A stretch of DNA of 64,000 bases from contig NC_060108.1 of assembly GCF_021155765.1 (NCBI RefSeq), positions 17,757,025 to 17,821,024 on the forward strand, read 5' to 3'. The stretch comes from Diprion similis (taxonomy: Eukaryota > Arthropoda > Insecta > Hymenoptera > Diprionidae). A program made the translations under genes and the position numbers. Each line of letters begins with the position of its first letter. The first letter of the stretch is position 1. Below the pieces are notes generated by a model, which saw nothing but the letters and a program-made list of their open reading frames with translations, made no database searches and was not told where the DNA came from. This document shows, piece after piece, positions 25,397 to 39,800 of this stretch.

Positions 25397-28300
25397 GCGT
25401 TGTATGTATGGTGTGTTTATGGTGTAGGTATATCGGTTAATATTTTATGTATACCAACATGCCAATCCGGGACTCTATATGTGTGTAACCGCCCTTTGGT
25501 GCACCGGGGTGTCCACCCGAAATCTATTACATGCGGCTCTTCATCGACAGATTTATTCGACGATTTTTACTGCGTTTTATTCCGTTTATCGTTACTTCTA
25601 TGGGTGAGGGTACCTGCTCGATGTTATACAATAGACGGTGCAAAATCAACTTCGATCACAAAGATCGCGAAGAAAAGTTTCACACTTTTTAAATGGTTTT
25701 AATTGATTTTAAATGATATTAGTTTTTAGGTATTTTTCGCCGATGTTTTTTAACGTATAATCGAAATTTTTGTATAGTCCAGTATAGTTGGACGATTTTT
25801 TACTTGAATTCTCTCCGACGAACAAATTTTTGTGATGTTTATTTTCTTGTGGGGTCTTAGCGATTCTGGGTGATATTTAAAAAACTGTATAAATATAAGA
25901 TATTGCGGAAGAAAATTTTCGCACCCATGTTATTGTTATTTTATATCTGTTAAATTTTATTATTTTCTACAAAGTTGGTTTAAAAACATTTGTTATGCTT
26001 TTAAAAATTTTTGTTTATACCGTTTCAGTAAATTGTTCGACTCATTATACTGTTTTGGTTAATTTGCGCGAAAATTTCGAGCCGTTGGAGCAGCTGAATA
26101 ATTATACTAAAAGATTAACTGTAGAGGAAATAGAAACTGAGGCTGTAAAAGGGATGTTTAAAATAAATGAACCATGAATTCAACCATACGTACACGTTTA
26201 GGGTTACAATTTAGTAAACGTTTAGTCGACGTAATTAAATTAAACTCTTACAGTACCTACTGCTTGCTACTGAATAACGTATAAAGTACATGCTCGTTTC
26301 AACTGCCTTAAAGGTATAAGTTTCTCAGAAGTTCGAGTCAGGCGTTTCATTGAAATACAGCCAGTTAGTTACATTGCCTGTTATATTATACATTTCATTC
26401 AATATCGGTATTAAACACAGTCTGCAACACAGGTTTCACGCAGAATATGAGGTATTCCACGTCAATTCGACTAATGATTTTACCTCACTAATTTTCATTT
26501 CAGTCATAATTTTTTATCCGATTGTACCGAAATCGAATTTGAAAAAAATTCTCAAAAATTCTTCGATCACAGACGATCATTTGAGGCCGAATATGGAGGT
26601 GGATACTATTTTTTTTAACACTTGTTTGCCTGATTTCAAAAATATGAAAATTCCTAAATTTGCTTAGTTTGGTATTTTATTGTTAATTATTCATTTTTAC
26701 GTGGATGATTGTATGTATACGAAAATGGTGTAATTAAAAATGGTGAAGGAAAATCAATCGTCGAGTTGGTGTGGAATATTTCATATACAATTTAGGGTGG
26801 TGTTCAAAAAAGTCATTTTTGAATTTCGTCCAGTGCGCCTCCGTTGATTCCAAATAATTCAAAAATAATTCCATAATTTTTTCGGATTGTTATCTCAACT
26901 TTAATTCGTGCCCCCAAGAGGGTGGACTTCTCCATTCAACCCTTTCAAGACACATCAAATCTACCAAACGGGTTTAGATGAAATTTTGTAAAGAGGGGTT
27001 TTTAAGGGTGCTGATTACGAATCTGAACTCGAATTTCCAAAATTCAAAATTGGTGGATCCAATATGGCAATATCAAGTGACCTTCAGGGTTTTAGTCCAG
27101 CATATTGGATCCGCCACTTTGAATTTTTAAATTTTGAGTTCAGATTCGTAATCAGTGAACCACAAAAAACTATTCTATATCAGATTCCATCTAAATCCCT
27201 TCGGTAGATTTGATGTAAAAATCCACCCTCTTGGGGGCACGGGGTGGAGTTGAGATAAAAATCTGAAAAAAATTGCGGAATTACTTTTGAATTATTTGGA
27301 AACGATTTGGGGGTTCGCGCGCCGATCGAAATTGAAAAATGACCCTTTAAGGACCACCCTAATATACATATATATACGTTCAACATTGTTCTACCCGACG
27401 ATGTCTTATTAAAACATTTTTTGCGCCAGCCCTTCTCACCATCTTGCTCTTCTCACTCTCTTTAAAGTAATAAATACCATTTGGTGTGTCAGTTTGACGG
27501 GCGAGTACTGAGGCGTCCAATTTAAGGGTATGAATAACGCCTTTTTCATGGTAATAACGCCGATATCGTGTTGTTTTTCCCCCGAATTCTCGTTCGGCCC
27601 ATACATTACACGTATGCCGAGGTATATATACGAATATTGGTATGTACATACATGCGTACATAATATAGGTACGTAGGTTATACATATACCTATGAGCTGG
27701 TATCGAAAAGATAAAATAATCTCTGCCTCTACGTTGAAGTGACAAAAAGGAAGTGAAAAAAATATGTGCATACAATAATCATTACTAAAAAATATTCCGT
27801 CAAAGAAAATCTGTTCTGAGTTCTCTTTTCGTTCATTCATTTCAACAAAAGTAGAATCGATTAGTTTATCAGAGCAGAGAAGTAATATTTTGGTGGTCCT
27901 AATGGTATTGTTATGAGCTAAGCATTTCCTTTTTTTTTAATTTAAACAAAAAGAAGAAAGAAAAAATAAATTCGCCATTTCACCCCCTGTTTTCTTCCAT
28001 TCGTCGCTCCTTATCGCTCTAAAGCCCCTGTCAGTTGCCTGCAGGGGCTATATACATACATATATATATATTTTATCCCGTTTCGCGATGAAAAATTTTT
28101 CTTAAAACAATTTTCACAATGTTATACCTATAGAATATAATTATAATATGAGCATGCGGCAAAAAGAAGAGAGAGAAACAAAAGTGAAAAAAGAAAAACC
28201 ATATTTCTTTCTCCTTTACCTTTTGTTCTAATTATTTTTATTTTACTTTATTTTATTTTATATCCCATTTACCTCCGCTTTTGTACATTATTATCAAGCG

Positions 28301-31300
28301 AATTCCTTTTGGTGAAAATAACGCAAAAATAGAAATACACACAAAGAAGGGATGGGTCGGGGGAGCGGGGTGGGGGAATTCACGTTTCGCCGGCATGATT
28401 TCACCGTCGTAAGTTTTTTTCGAGATTTTTGATCGGTCCGCTGCGTACGTGGTATACCTAGCTACATATACCATGTACAAGGTGAAAATCAAAGCGTGCC
28501 AAAAATGTAAAATATACCGCGTATACGCGTCCCATCCCCCTTTCCTCCCATCCACCTAGGCGTGCAACCAATTTTCAATGGCTTACCGCAGTCTCTGGTT
28601 GACCGGTTTCGACCGTCGGTTATACGTTAACGGATGGACGTCCCGACGGCGCTAAAGGTCAAGGTCACGGCTCGCAGCTTAACCACGTCGGCCCGACGAG
28701 GGCGAGAAAGTGACGGAGGCAGGGCGGATAATTCCCTCGAAATTCTGCGCGATGGAGAGGGTGAAAACGGGACGAAGGGTGTCGATCGGATAGCTCGACG
28801 ATTCTCGAGCAGAAATCCGTTTGACGGACTGATTTGCGATGCTTTTCGCCTCGGTGCGCTGGATTTGATGCAGTGATTCAGTGATTGCAAAAAGGGATGA
28901 AACGCAGGTTCTCAACGTCTGCTGCATGCCGTTTATCGGGGATTCTTTTGTTCCTCTCATTATTATATACCCCCAACCCTCCTTCTTCGTCGTTGTCGTC
29001 ATCGCCGCATTTTCTTTTGAACCATTGTTTGCAGGGAAACCCTGAGACCTCCGAGAGACCCCCCTTCTGTACTCCTTCTTCCCTTGCACAATCCACTGAG
29101 ATGCAATCAGGATATAAATAAAAGTCTGCAGACGGAAAGAGTCAGAGATGGCGTGATAGGGAGGGGGGTTAAAGCGAAGCTTTAATTCATATTGTTATGA
29201 GCGAAGTCCAAGACTATGCTTCGTCTTTAAACGTCCTCCAGTACATTCCAATTTTTATTCAATCCGATGTGAAATGAAGACTGAGCGGCCTTATATAATT
29301 TTACTCAGCCGTGAGATTAACGCGCAATTTTCACAAAACGTATTTTAGTACGGTATTTACCATGGCGAATTGCCAAAATTTCGATTCAGCGGGATGAAAT
29401 TATTCTCCAGAAAAATCATCTATAATTCATGTAACCTGACGGTGAAAAATTCCAGTTTTAAGTAAACAAAAAATACCCAAACCACGGGGCTAAACACTCT
29501 CAACAAATTCGTTATTCTCGTTTGAAATATCGCTGGAATATTTTTATTCCTGCTACTAAATTAACCATTTTAATGTCTGACGGAAATGGACAAGAATTAA
29601 CAGCAGAACGATCTCGTGTCTCACTGAATTTACGTTTATACACGGGGAGAAATAAAATGAAAAAATGTTAATTTACAAGAGACAGACAAAGACTTGGAAG
29701 AAAAAAAAAATCGAAATCGGTTGGATCGTACGTTTCATTTTTTTCTACTACCCGGTTGATAGATTTTCAAGGCAAACGTCTCGTACACGTAATTCGTAAT
29801 TCGAAAGTTTTCCGCTGATCGAAGCCGCCTCTAATGCCTTACGTCGTATACGACAGCTGCTTTTACTACAATTGAATCTAACTCGATGGCGTGCAAGAGC
29901 CGAGATCTCAGGACTCCCGATTCGCCTCTATGATTGCTTTTCAAAAGCCAGGATTGAACCGGCGTGATAAAACCGTGCTATGAAAAAGAATCTCCTCTTG
30001 AAAGAAACCGACGTAGAAAGGTAAAAAATAACTCTTTATAGAGTTCACTTTGGCAGGAAAAAAGAACACGTCTGTATCTCTTTTACGATCCTTTATACGC
30101 CTGACACATTCGTTCGTGCGGTGAATCGCGAAGGGAAAAATTCATGGGGTACGGAGGCTTGCAAGGAGGGGTAAGAAAACAAAAGAAAAGAAAACTCTTG
30201 GAGGATTGTTCTTCGAAAGTTCTTTCCTGAAACTCATCGACATACACTGTTGATGTTTGCTCTCGGAATTTCTCTCTTCCTCTCGTTCGCCTCAAAATCG
30301 TCAACGAGTTCAAGCTCGCTCTTCGAAGGGTTGAGCCGATCGCAGACTCGTTACAACCCCGACAAACCCCTCGGTAGGCACAATATTTTTCGGCAACAAC
30401 AGCCTCTCGCCTCGCTCTTAGTTTCCATCGATCAGTCGACCGAGTGTGTGGCGCCAAGTGGCTGCTCACTTTTCCTAATCGTAATCGGGGACCCGAAACG
30501 CTGGGGGACCATTCAGCGTGTAAATTAACCGGTTAAGTATTCACCGGGACCGATTAGCAAACGCCGAACTCCCGGCGCCGGCACATAAATACACTATGCA
30601 GGCATATTCGCCACACATGGTGAGAAGGACGGGCTGCCATGTTCCTCGCTTAAGCCGTTACCTCAACCCCAAACGAGGCTGGGCCAAGAGCTACGAATTA
30701 ATTCTCCGCTAGCCACTGACGCGGTATAAATGCCCCGATTGCAGAATCGGTGATACACCCTCTGAAGCCTGTCTTCTTCCTTTCTTTCTCTATCTATCGC
30801 TTTCTCTCTATTAAATAGAAATCAACTTTCGAGTTCGTTTGTCTAACCGTCTATTTCCCATTTTCTTCCTACGTTTACAGAACTGGAGTGCTTCAAAAAG
30901 TCGATTAGCCTTTGTTACAAGGGAGCAGACTTCGGTTGCCGTTTCGACGGCTCTTCTCTTTTTTGCAAAGATTGTCAAGTAGATTGTATTTTGCAGAAAT
31001 ACGCGATCTGAGTTTTCATTCTCGTATCAGAGATTTTGGTCAGTATATAATATGTATTTTCAGAAGAATTGTGGAATGCGTTAATTACAGTTTGTGTTTG
31101 GTTTCTTTCAACTCTCTGAAAATTATATGAAAGTGATTCAGGGTTTCCTTTTTGGTTGAAACACGTTTGAACGAAGGATGGAATTTCTTTTTTCATTTTT
31201 TCGTATTTGAAGGACCGTAGAGCGAAGGCAGCTACCCTTCGGGCCATTTTCGTCCTCGTTCCCTCGTCCCTCACTCTTCACCCGCAATTACTTGAGCGGT

Positions 31301-34300
31301 ATAAAATTTACTTCTTCAGAACAATGCGAGCGCTTTGAAAGCCTTTCGCGTTATAACGTATATAACAACGAAACGACAAGACTCGAGGATGACTTTTGTA
31401 CACTCGACCCGCCAAAGGCAACCGGTAGGCAGGATTCGCAGGCACGGGATAGGGTTACCAGAGCGGCTTTTAGTCCTCGGGTAACTTGTTCGACATTCTT
31501 TCAGGAGAAGCTGGAACGACAAGGAGCGCGGAGGGCACGGGTATCGGGTTCTGAGATCTTCGGCAAACCCAAAGACAGCTCGTTATCCTTGGCAAATATT
31601 CAGAGCAGATCATCCAGCTATTTACATTCAACGGAAGGAAAGGACCGGGCTTCCGGAGATCCGAAATCCTCGTAAGATTATATCGAGTGATATTCACCGA
31701 GTTCAGATGTTAACCCAACCCACGGTTGACCCTGCAGGTTTCAAATTTCCCGCCTCTCGTGCCCGTCGCTTCTTGATAAAATCACTTCAGTCTCGACCCC
31801 TTGTACTCGCATTATGCATGAACCTTTCCCAGCTATGACCGGGCTGCTCTTTTCACTCGACGTGATCATCGACTTTCATGATACTTCCAAGTATACCCGT
31901 CTTGTAGGCCTTCCGAATTTTCCCTAAACTGCCCTGCAGTTCCGTCCTTCCCGCCGCGGCGGGACGTTTTATTGTCAATTTTACACCGTCCTGGGTCCAC
32001 GAGTGGCAACAGATTTCAATCGAACGGATCTCGTAACTATTACCCAGTGCGCCTCGAGAATTTTACTTCAATCGATACGGTTTTCATGGCACTGATATTC
32101 CTTTATTTTTATCAATAAACGTTTCATTCGCAAATGAAAATAGAAATTCCTTTAGATCGATATCAAAATTCGTTTCTTTCGCCACTTGACCCGACTCGTA
32201 TAGCCGACGGTAATATCAACGAAAATTCACATTCCAAACGACGCGAATTGATACGCGAAAAACCAAATTCCAGATACTATAGTAACAAAGTTATTCATGG
32301 CTCGTTTCGAGGCACCTTTGAAAAGTACAATAGATACACCAATTCCTTGGACGATATCAAAGTGAGAGGTATATTCAATTTGGAAAATCGGTGCAACTAT
32401 AGCAATAAGCGTAGCTCGGTAAAATTGTAGTCGAAGCTAAGAGTTTTCAAGAAGTAAATAATAGAAGTAAAGCGCACTTGTAGACACACCATGCGATAAC
32501 TGGTCAGAACCCAAACTCACCCAAAACACCGAGTCGAAAGTTTATGGAGACGACGATGAGCCGGCCCTGGGCCGCCAAGGCTGTTCCATCCAGAGAATTT
32601 CCGGCGCCCCAGGAGTACGAGTCGCCGTGGATGAGAAGCAGCGCGGGAAGAAGGTCCGTCGGATTTCCTGGATAAAAAGTTAAGAAGAAAAAAATATTGG
32701 TCAGTAATCGGGGCCCAGAAATTTTGTCAAGTAGGTGAGGAAAAATACGGAATTACGTTGAACTCGAAGGCTAAAGAGGCTCGAGCATTGGACGGTTCTT
32801 AATCATTGCATTGTAACATTGCAGCACACATCGAACAATGCTGGGAATGAATGAAAAAAAAAGTAAAATGATTGTCAGTTACAGCGTCCAGATTTAACGC
32901 TGACGTATTTCGCATCTTTATCTCCGCCCCTCCCTGCCCCCCGTTTTATTATATATATTTGATATATTTTTCAACAGCACCATAAAATATCCGAGGATAA
33001 AAAATCACCCGTCAAAGTAACGAACGACCAGTTTGAGAGTCGGCAAACAGAGCGGGCGGGCTCTTCGCGCGGTTCTTCATTTATCTTCCGGATTTTAAGG
33101 GTCGCACCGGTTTATCATTTTTGTCTCCGACCTGCTTCTCCTCTCCGGCTTCCTTATCTCATTCTCTTCACCCTTCTCCGCACTTTTATCCTTCCGACAA
33201 CACGCGGATAACCAACAAATCTCGCACAACCGAGTCGCGGAATTATCACGAGCGATGATTTCGAATTGACTTCAAACGTCATTTTGCATGAGATCAAAGC
33301 TCTACGCTAACTTTCAACTGCGGTTAAATTTATCCCGGCGTGGTCCTGCAGCCGCCGATAAGTCTTGCTAAAAAAGTAATACCTACAAGTTTCGATTTAG
33401 CCACCTTTCCAACCTGTTGCTCACCCTGTGTGCACTTCGTTCGCCGCTATACTTTTCCCACGCATACACACCTACGTGTAGCTGTTACCTACAGGTATAT
33501 ATACACTCTGTAGCTGTAGCTTTATCCCGTAGCCTCTGCAGAGGATCAGACGTTCGCCGACGAGGCCATGAACTACCGCTCTGCTTTGCCCCCAAACGAA
33601 TAAACCTCCGCTGGCCGCTTCGCCGTGTTCCTCCTCCTCCTCCTTCCTCTTTGCTGCAATTTTTATGAGACTAGCAAAGCCCCGGAATCTCGTATCGTAT
33701 CAACTCCCCCCCCCCCCCCCCCCCATCGCGGAACTTTTGTAGCCACCGACTCAAACGCTCGCCATTTTACATCCCCTCCGATCTTATTGCATGCCACTTG
33801 CCTACAATCGATTGGTGAAATTTTTACGCGAAGCGGTTGGAGTTCGAATTACGAATTTAAAACTCCAACATTTTCTTCGATGAATGAAAATTATCCACTT
33901 TTAGAGGCTGTTGCAACAATTTTCATCAATCTGTTCGAATTTTACTGTTTATACTGATTTGAGGTATGGGTTTAAGGAGATTATAAATGAATTTTCACTC
34001 GCAATCGCGGCGGCCACAGCTTCTCGTAAACTTGGCCCGTATTTTACACAAGCTCATCCGTTGCCGACGGATTTGCTGCCGAACTGGGGATCTGAATAAT
34101 GGAAGCAAGGAGGGTTCCTATTGATCAAGAAGTTTGCCTCAATCGGCTTACCAGAGCGAATCCAAACGCATCCAGGGTTACTCCGTGATATAGTGCTAAT
34201 AAAACCTGTCCATACAAATTTGATCAGAAAGTAAATATAGACGGTATTGAATCGTCGTGCTACCGTCAAATGAAAATTCATAGTTTCGATGTACCTCGTA

Positions 34301-36845
34301 TCTTTATCGTGTCAGTAAATAATTCCCATATTTTCTATGGTTCTTTAAAACTTCTTTAAAAATCGAAATCTGATAGTGCAGTATACTACGATTCAAGGTG
34401 GCAGCCAATATTTCCAGTCTTTCAAAATGTGTTCGATTCCTTTGCTTTTCTCGTCCCGAAAATGTACTGAATTAAGCGAAGTGACAGCTAGATTGCGTGA
34501 AAGCTCGACAATGGGTACCGGAGCAGGCATTGCCGCATGAAAAGCACAACTTGAATAGGAGGATGAACAATTTATTCAGTCCCGAGTTTCGCGGGTACCT
34601 ACCACTGCCGAGTTTTCGGCTTCTCAATATCGGGAGAATGTGTTACATCAAACATTTGTTTGTTCAGATGTCGGTAGAAAGGGGCGGTTTCGCCTATATA
34701 CGGGGTGGAATTTTATCCGAGCTTTTATCAGGCTCTGGCCAATCCCCTGAATGACAGCCTCCAAAAATGGCCCGAGGTCAATTCATTTCAGTTGAGTTTC
34801 ATTCGCTTCGAATGACGGGATTCCCCCGACGATTCTACCGACTAATAAATTCCTTCGAACGAGAGAGCGAGAGAGAGGGAGAGAGAAGGACGCGGAGCAC
34901 ATACGTAGGTATTCAGACCCAACTCTACATACTGAACTCAACTTTTCCTGCGACTCGATTTTAACATCGGCAGAGAATTTTGCCGGCAAAAAAATATTGT
35001 GCAAAGTTGGAGAGGTGCGTTCGTCCTGTAGCTTGGAGGGTTGAAATTTAGCGAGACACCCGGTGCATAAGCTCTGGAGGATGGTGCCCAGTTGGATTAT
35101 TACAAGGGAGAAAGGTAACTCCTCGAGGCTAAGTGCTGGAATGTCCTCTGCATTCCTTGCTTTGAGAAGCGTAGCTTTATACCAGCTACTCCTTCTGCGA
35201 ACGAGCTTACGAACCGTGAATTAAACGCTTCCAGTTCGCTACTCGAAGTGCGGGGGTCTTTTTAAATCGAGAAGACGCCTTATATCCAGACAAATGGAAA
35301 CTCCCGAACGGCGTTGATACGCGCACAAAAGAGAGAATGGGACGCGGTGACAGGAGGAAAAAGAGGGAAAATTGAGACCGAGGATAACGCCTTTCTCCAT
35401 CCCCACCCCCCCCCCCACCCCCACTTCGCATTCCGAGCTGCACTGCGATTCCTCCCTCGGAATATTCCATTGTCCTTCATTTTTTCCCATTCTCGTTTTT
35501 TATTCGGCACGCTACAGTAATTGGCTACAACGAGGAGTCCGGATGCTACCAACAACAACACGCGATACATAAAGCCCCGGTTAATCAGTCTCTGAATAAT
35601 GAATATTTATTCTCGCTTTGGCATAAATACCCCGCTACACAGTCTGCAGGATGGCGGTAGAACGGTTTTCCACTCGCGTTCGGTCCTTCGAATAATTAAA
35701 CATCTTTGCATCTTCTTATTGTATATCTATATACTAACTACAGACTGTATTGTCCCCTCTTTCGAATGAAACAGATCTCGTTTAAATTTCAATGATTTTC
35801 CTTTTATTTTTACTCCTGAAAGTGTTTCGGCTGACTTACCGACTCCTCGCCGTATCAACTTAGCTATTAAATTTCTCTCACCAATTATTACTGAGACATT
35901 TATTGAGGGCATTTGTATATAAGTCAACTCCGACAGACGAGGCAGATTAAGACTCAGTCGCGTTGTAATTATTTTCAGAGAAATCTCAACTCCTCCTCTG
36001 AACAGGCTGGATAATAATCAGTGACGCGTACGGATGTTCGGACTTTCTGAAACTCATTCCAGTTTAGTCCAATCTCTGAAGTCTAACTTTTGGGAAAACT
36101 TTCACTCAAATCTCGCGGCATTATGGTGAATAATGACTTTTAGGATAAAGCAAAAAAAAAAAAAAAAAATCAACTTTCCTCCAACCAGGTGCAGGCAATC
36201 CTCCCCATTCATAAAATTCAACCCTCAAAAGTGAATCCCTGTATAATTTGAGCAAAAACTAAGCAAACAAAACAAGACGAAGACGGGGCTCAGTAGAGTT
36301 GAAAACTTTGACGTATAGTTTTTCTTCCGAGAAATGTGTAAAGAGAGAGAGAGAGAGAGAGAGAGCTGGTGAATATCTTTGGATAGATTTATCAAAAGTA
36401 GCGCCGCGCCGTCGTTTTCCGAATCCGCAGCGATTCATGCCAAGTGAAGATTTTCTTATGAACGTGACTAGTGGAAGTGTTGGCTCCAGTATGTTGTGCT
36501 GAAAGGACACGAGGCTACCTCACTCCCGCGGTGCTTGCAGGACTCCCGAGGGACCCAATCGACTGCAATGCACTACGGAATTGAGAGAGCAACGCGTTTC
36601 TCGCTTCTGCCAGTTTCTCCGCTGCAGCGCCGGTTCAAAACTGCAACTCCAGTTTACTGCAGCGTCTTCTTACTCCCGGTGCTTCGAGCTCTTAAGTAGT
36701 CGGAGTCCGGACCTCGATACTGCAGCCCTGCAGGTCGATATCCTCCGTTTCGAGCCCTCTTCAACTTCCCAGCCATCCACACCCCTGAACCCATACTCAA
36801 GACCATCCGTCCCCCGATATCCACCAAGTATGCCAGACGCAATCC

Positions 36846-36884
<39 letters not shown>

Positions 36885-39800
36885 ACAAGGTGTCGGATGT
36901 TTATGCGAGTTACCAAGTAAATATTCTTTAAAACATAAGCGTCTGCAACTTTCAGGCATCTCTCTCACGGTGTCTGTGATAAATGGACCAGTTTTGGTCA
37001 TATTATTCGACCCAGTTGGGGCCCTATTCGTTATGTGCGATGGGAGAGTACGGTCACAAATGTTACAAAGATACTTTGATCTAAATTAACTACAATTTTT
37101 AAATAATAAACTATATCGTCGGTTGAAAACTTCTCTTCGAAACTTGTTCAAAGTTGGATTTTAGTTATGGATGAGTAAGTGACTACATGAATAGTTAGGG
37201 TAATCCTAACCGGTCAACTTGGCTGAAGTTCACCCCAGATATTTTTCAAACTCCTCGTAAAGTCTCTTGGTCGTGGAAATGGGCCTCTTGACGTCAATAT
37301 TCATGTGGAAGCTCTTTATAAAGGCTTTTTTCCGATATTTTTGGCACTTTCTTTAAATCTGGCGATTTTTTACAATATTTAAACAATACCTAAATTTTTT
37401 TATTTAGATTTTTAGAACTTATTTTTGAAGCAAAATATCACGTTCGGGGTTAATTTCACCCAGTGTGACCGTTATGCGATTCTACTGAGATGTGACCGAT
37501 TAGGGTTAACAATTATAAAATTTGACAGGGTTAAAAAAATGTCAGACATCGGAGAGCTGGATCTCTGAGTGAATAACAAGATTTTTTGCAAACTTAACTC
37601 TCGGAATAGTCTATGCACCGTCTGAGTATCCTCGTACAAAGTAAAAAAAAGAGACATCAAGTGAATCAAGACAGACATCGAGAAAAGAATGCTGTAAGAA
37701 ATTTCTTCGACCTTGACTCGAGGTTGTATTGAGATAAGGGGAATGTCACTGGGACCGTAAAAGTTTTTGAAATTAACGTATTTCGAGTACTGCAATCTTG
37801 CATGTTTTTCTCTCAGTTTATAATATTAAAGCTTGCATATTATTTCACTTAGCTTCTTTTTTCTTGTCAGGAGTCCACCGCTTACAGTCATACTAAAATG
37901 ATGTTGGAATTTTAACGTAAAATACAACTTCTGTTACAAAATTTTTTCAACAAGATGAGGCTGCTGTCGAAATTTTATGATACTCAGGATGCTCGTTTGC
38001 TGGTGAATCAAATTCAGACCACATTGTGTCGCGATAAATGGAAAAGATAATTTTTCGTAAACATAATTTCATTACGTTTCAATTTTTTGATATTTCAAAC
38101 GAGCTCGTGAAATTTCATAAAATTTTCACACTGGTTTTACAATGCACTACGTTTGTTTAATACCATTTGAAATATTTTTCAGATCAGTTAACCACTATGC
38201 ATACTCATGTCAATTCATTTAATACCGTTGAGTAGCAAACGTTTTATACTTTAGTACAAAAGGCGCACGTTCCGTTGTTACTGGGACGAAGTTCTGTACC
38301 TAATCTCTTGAATTAGACTAGAAAACACGATTCTGAAATGGCTAAGCCTCTTTAAGCCAGTATACACAAGTTCAGACCCGCAAAACATGTCCCGAATGCA
38401 ACATGCTTCCAAAGACCTCTTCGTCTCTGCCATATATACCTTCAACCGCGTGGAAAAAGATCCTCGAAAACGCGCTGAGAACTATCCGGCAGTTACAACG
38501 TTTCGCTTCAGTAAGAGACAGTCGCGATTAGCCCAGTGGCACTAATCTGGAATCTCATTATCCACACAAATACCCCAACTCGCCACTCGCCAAGAAATCT
38601 GTGTTCAAGTTTAGGCAGGAGTCCAAAAATTACTTACATACTAAGCACATCTATAGATAACACTTCACTTCCTACGTGAAATACACACGCTGCGGAATGA
38701 AGGATGCAGCGGGAAGGATTGATCGATGCTCCAGGGGATACCGCAGTGTCTGAGACAGGGATAAGCCTCTCGGTAACATCGCCGATCGCTTCTCGCTACA
38801 ATGAGTACCGAAGTAATCCAGCAACAAGGATTTCCAACCTACGCTCCACCACCCTTTCCTATAACGCGCCACGCCCAGCGTGCAAGCCATTCTTCAGCCC
38901 TCTCCGGAGATGAGAAAGGAAAATTAACCTCGAGCCGTTTTACCGCTCGTAAGTAGAACTGCCTCAGGTTCAATTTGATCGCAGTTGCGATTTTTCTCCA
39001 TCCCCCGTCATGCCCGCTGTTTTTTAACGACCACCTACCTACCTACCTACCTACTTCTTTACGTCATCGCCGAGTAGGTACCTGCACCCGATAATTTCCA
39101 GGAGAAAATTGACACCGACGAACAACTGCTCTCGGCTCATTTCATACGAATAGAAAAACAACTGAGCCAAGTCCAACCCTTGTTTTATTGATGCTGAAAT
39201 TCCGAGTTGGGAATAGAGTACGAGGCGAGCAGGGATCCGACAATTTTCGAGAAACGGAAGTTGCCGAGAATATATCGACTGTCAAGAACGAAAATGTGTT
39301 GCACAGAAAATGATAATTTTGGGAAAATACGTAAGTACGTTGAAAAAAATTGTTGCGTCTAAAACTTGCGACGCGTGCTATCAGTCCAACCGTGACGACA
39401 ATCCATCCCTTTCAACATTCCCCTCGTGCGCATATCGCGTACCTATACCCATGTCGCGTGAAAAATGTTATAATTTATTTTCCTTTCTCTGACAGCAGGA
39501 AGGGAGGGGGATGGGGGTGGAAAAGGTGGTGGGGGTGTATTTACACTCTGGCGCTACTGCAGTTCGCAGTTTTTAGTCCTCGGCACTCAGGCGTGATTTA
39601 AACGGTTTTTTGTTCGAACATTTCTCGTTTCAGTCGAGTTTAACCGCTTTTTGTAAGTGCTCACTAAGCTGGTAAAAATTGGCGTATAACTGTGCGGAGG
39701 TGAAAGTTAGTTAGTTAGCCTGGTTATACCCCCCGAGCTATGCTCCCCTGGCGTAAATTGACTCGTAATAACTTCAACTTCATTATACATAGCCTTGTTG

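Larger units (their letters stand above)
21147..32520 (-). other. Neuroligin intron 2
   Basis: An 11.4-kb intron. It holds a G-rich tract (21692-21718), a GAT repeat (22426-22464), a Helitron-like remnant (about 24301-24500), a GC-rich microsatellite cluster (24870-25290), an AT tract (25365-25394) and foldback copy 2 (26793-27361). A possible plus-strand non-coding exon ends at 23304. GC-richer patches at about 28560-28870, 30540-30740 and 31380-31680 show no supportable exon. Confidence 0.8.

Noticed and set aside
25061..25702. 213-codon plus-strand open frame
   Set aside because: Made largely of translated CCCT, CCCCCAA and AT repeats; no protein-like features.
31292..31675. 127-codon plus-strand open frame in neuroligin intron 2
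   Set aside because: Starts at TTG, no homology recognised, antisense in an intron.
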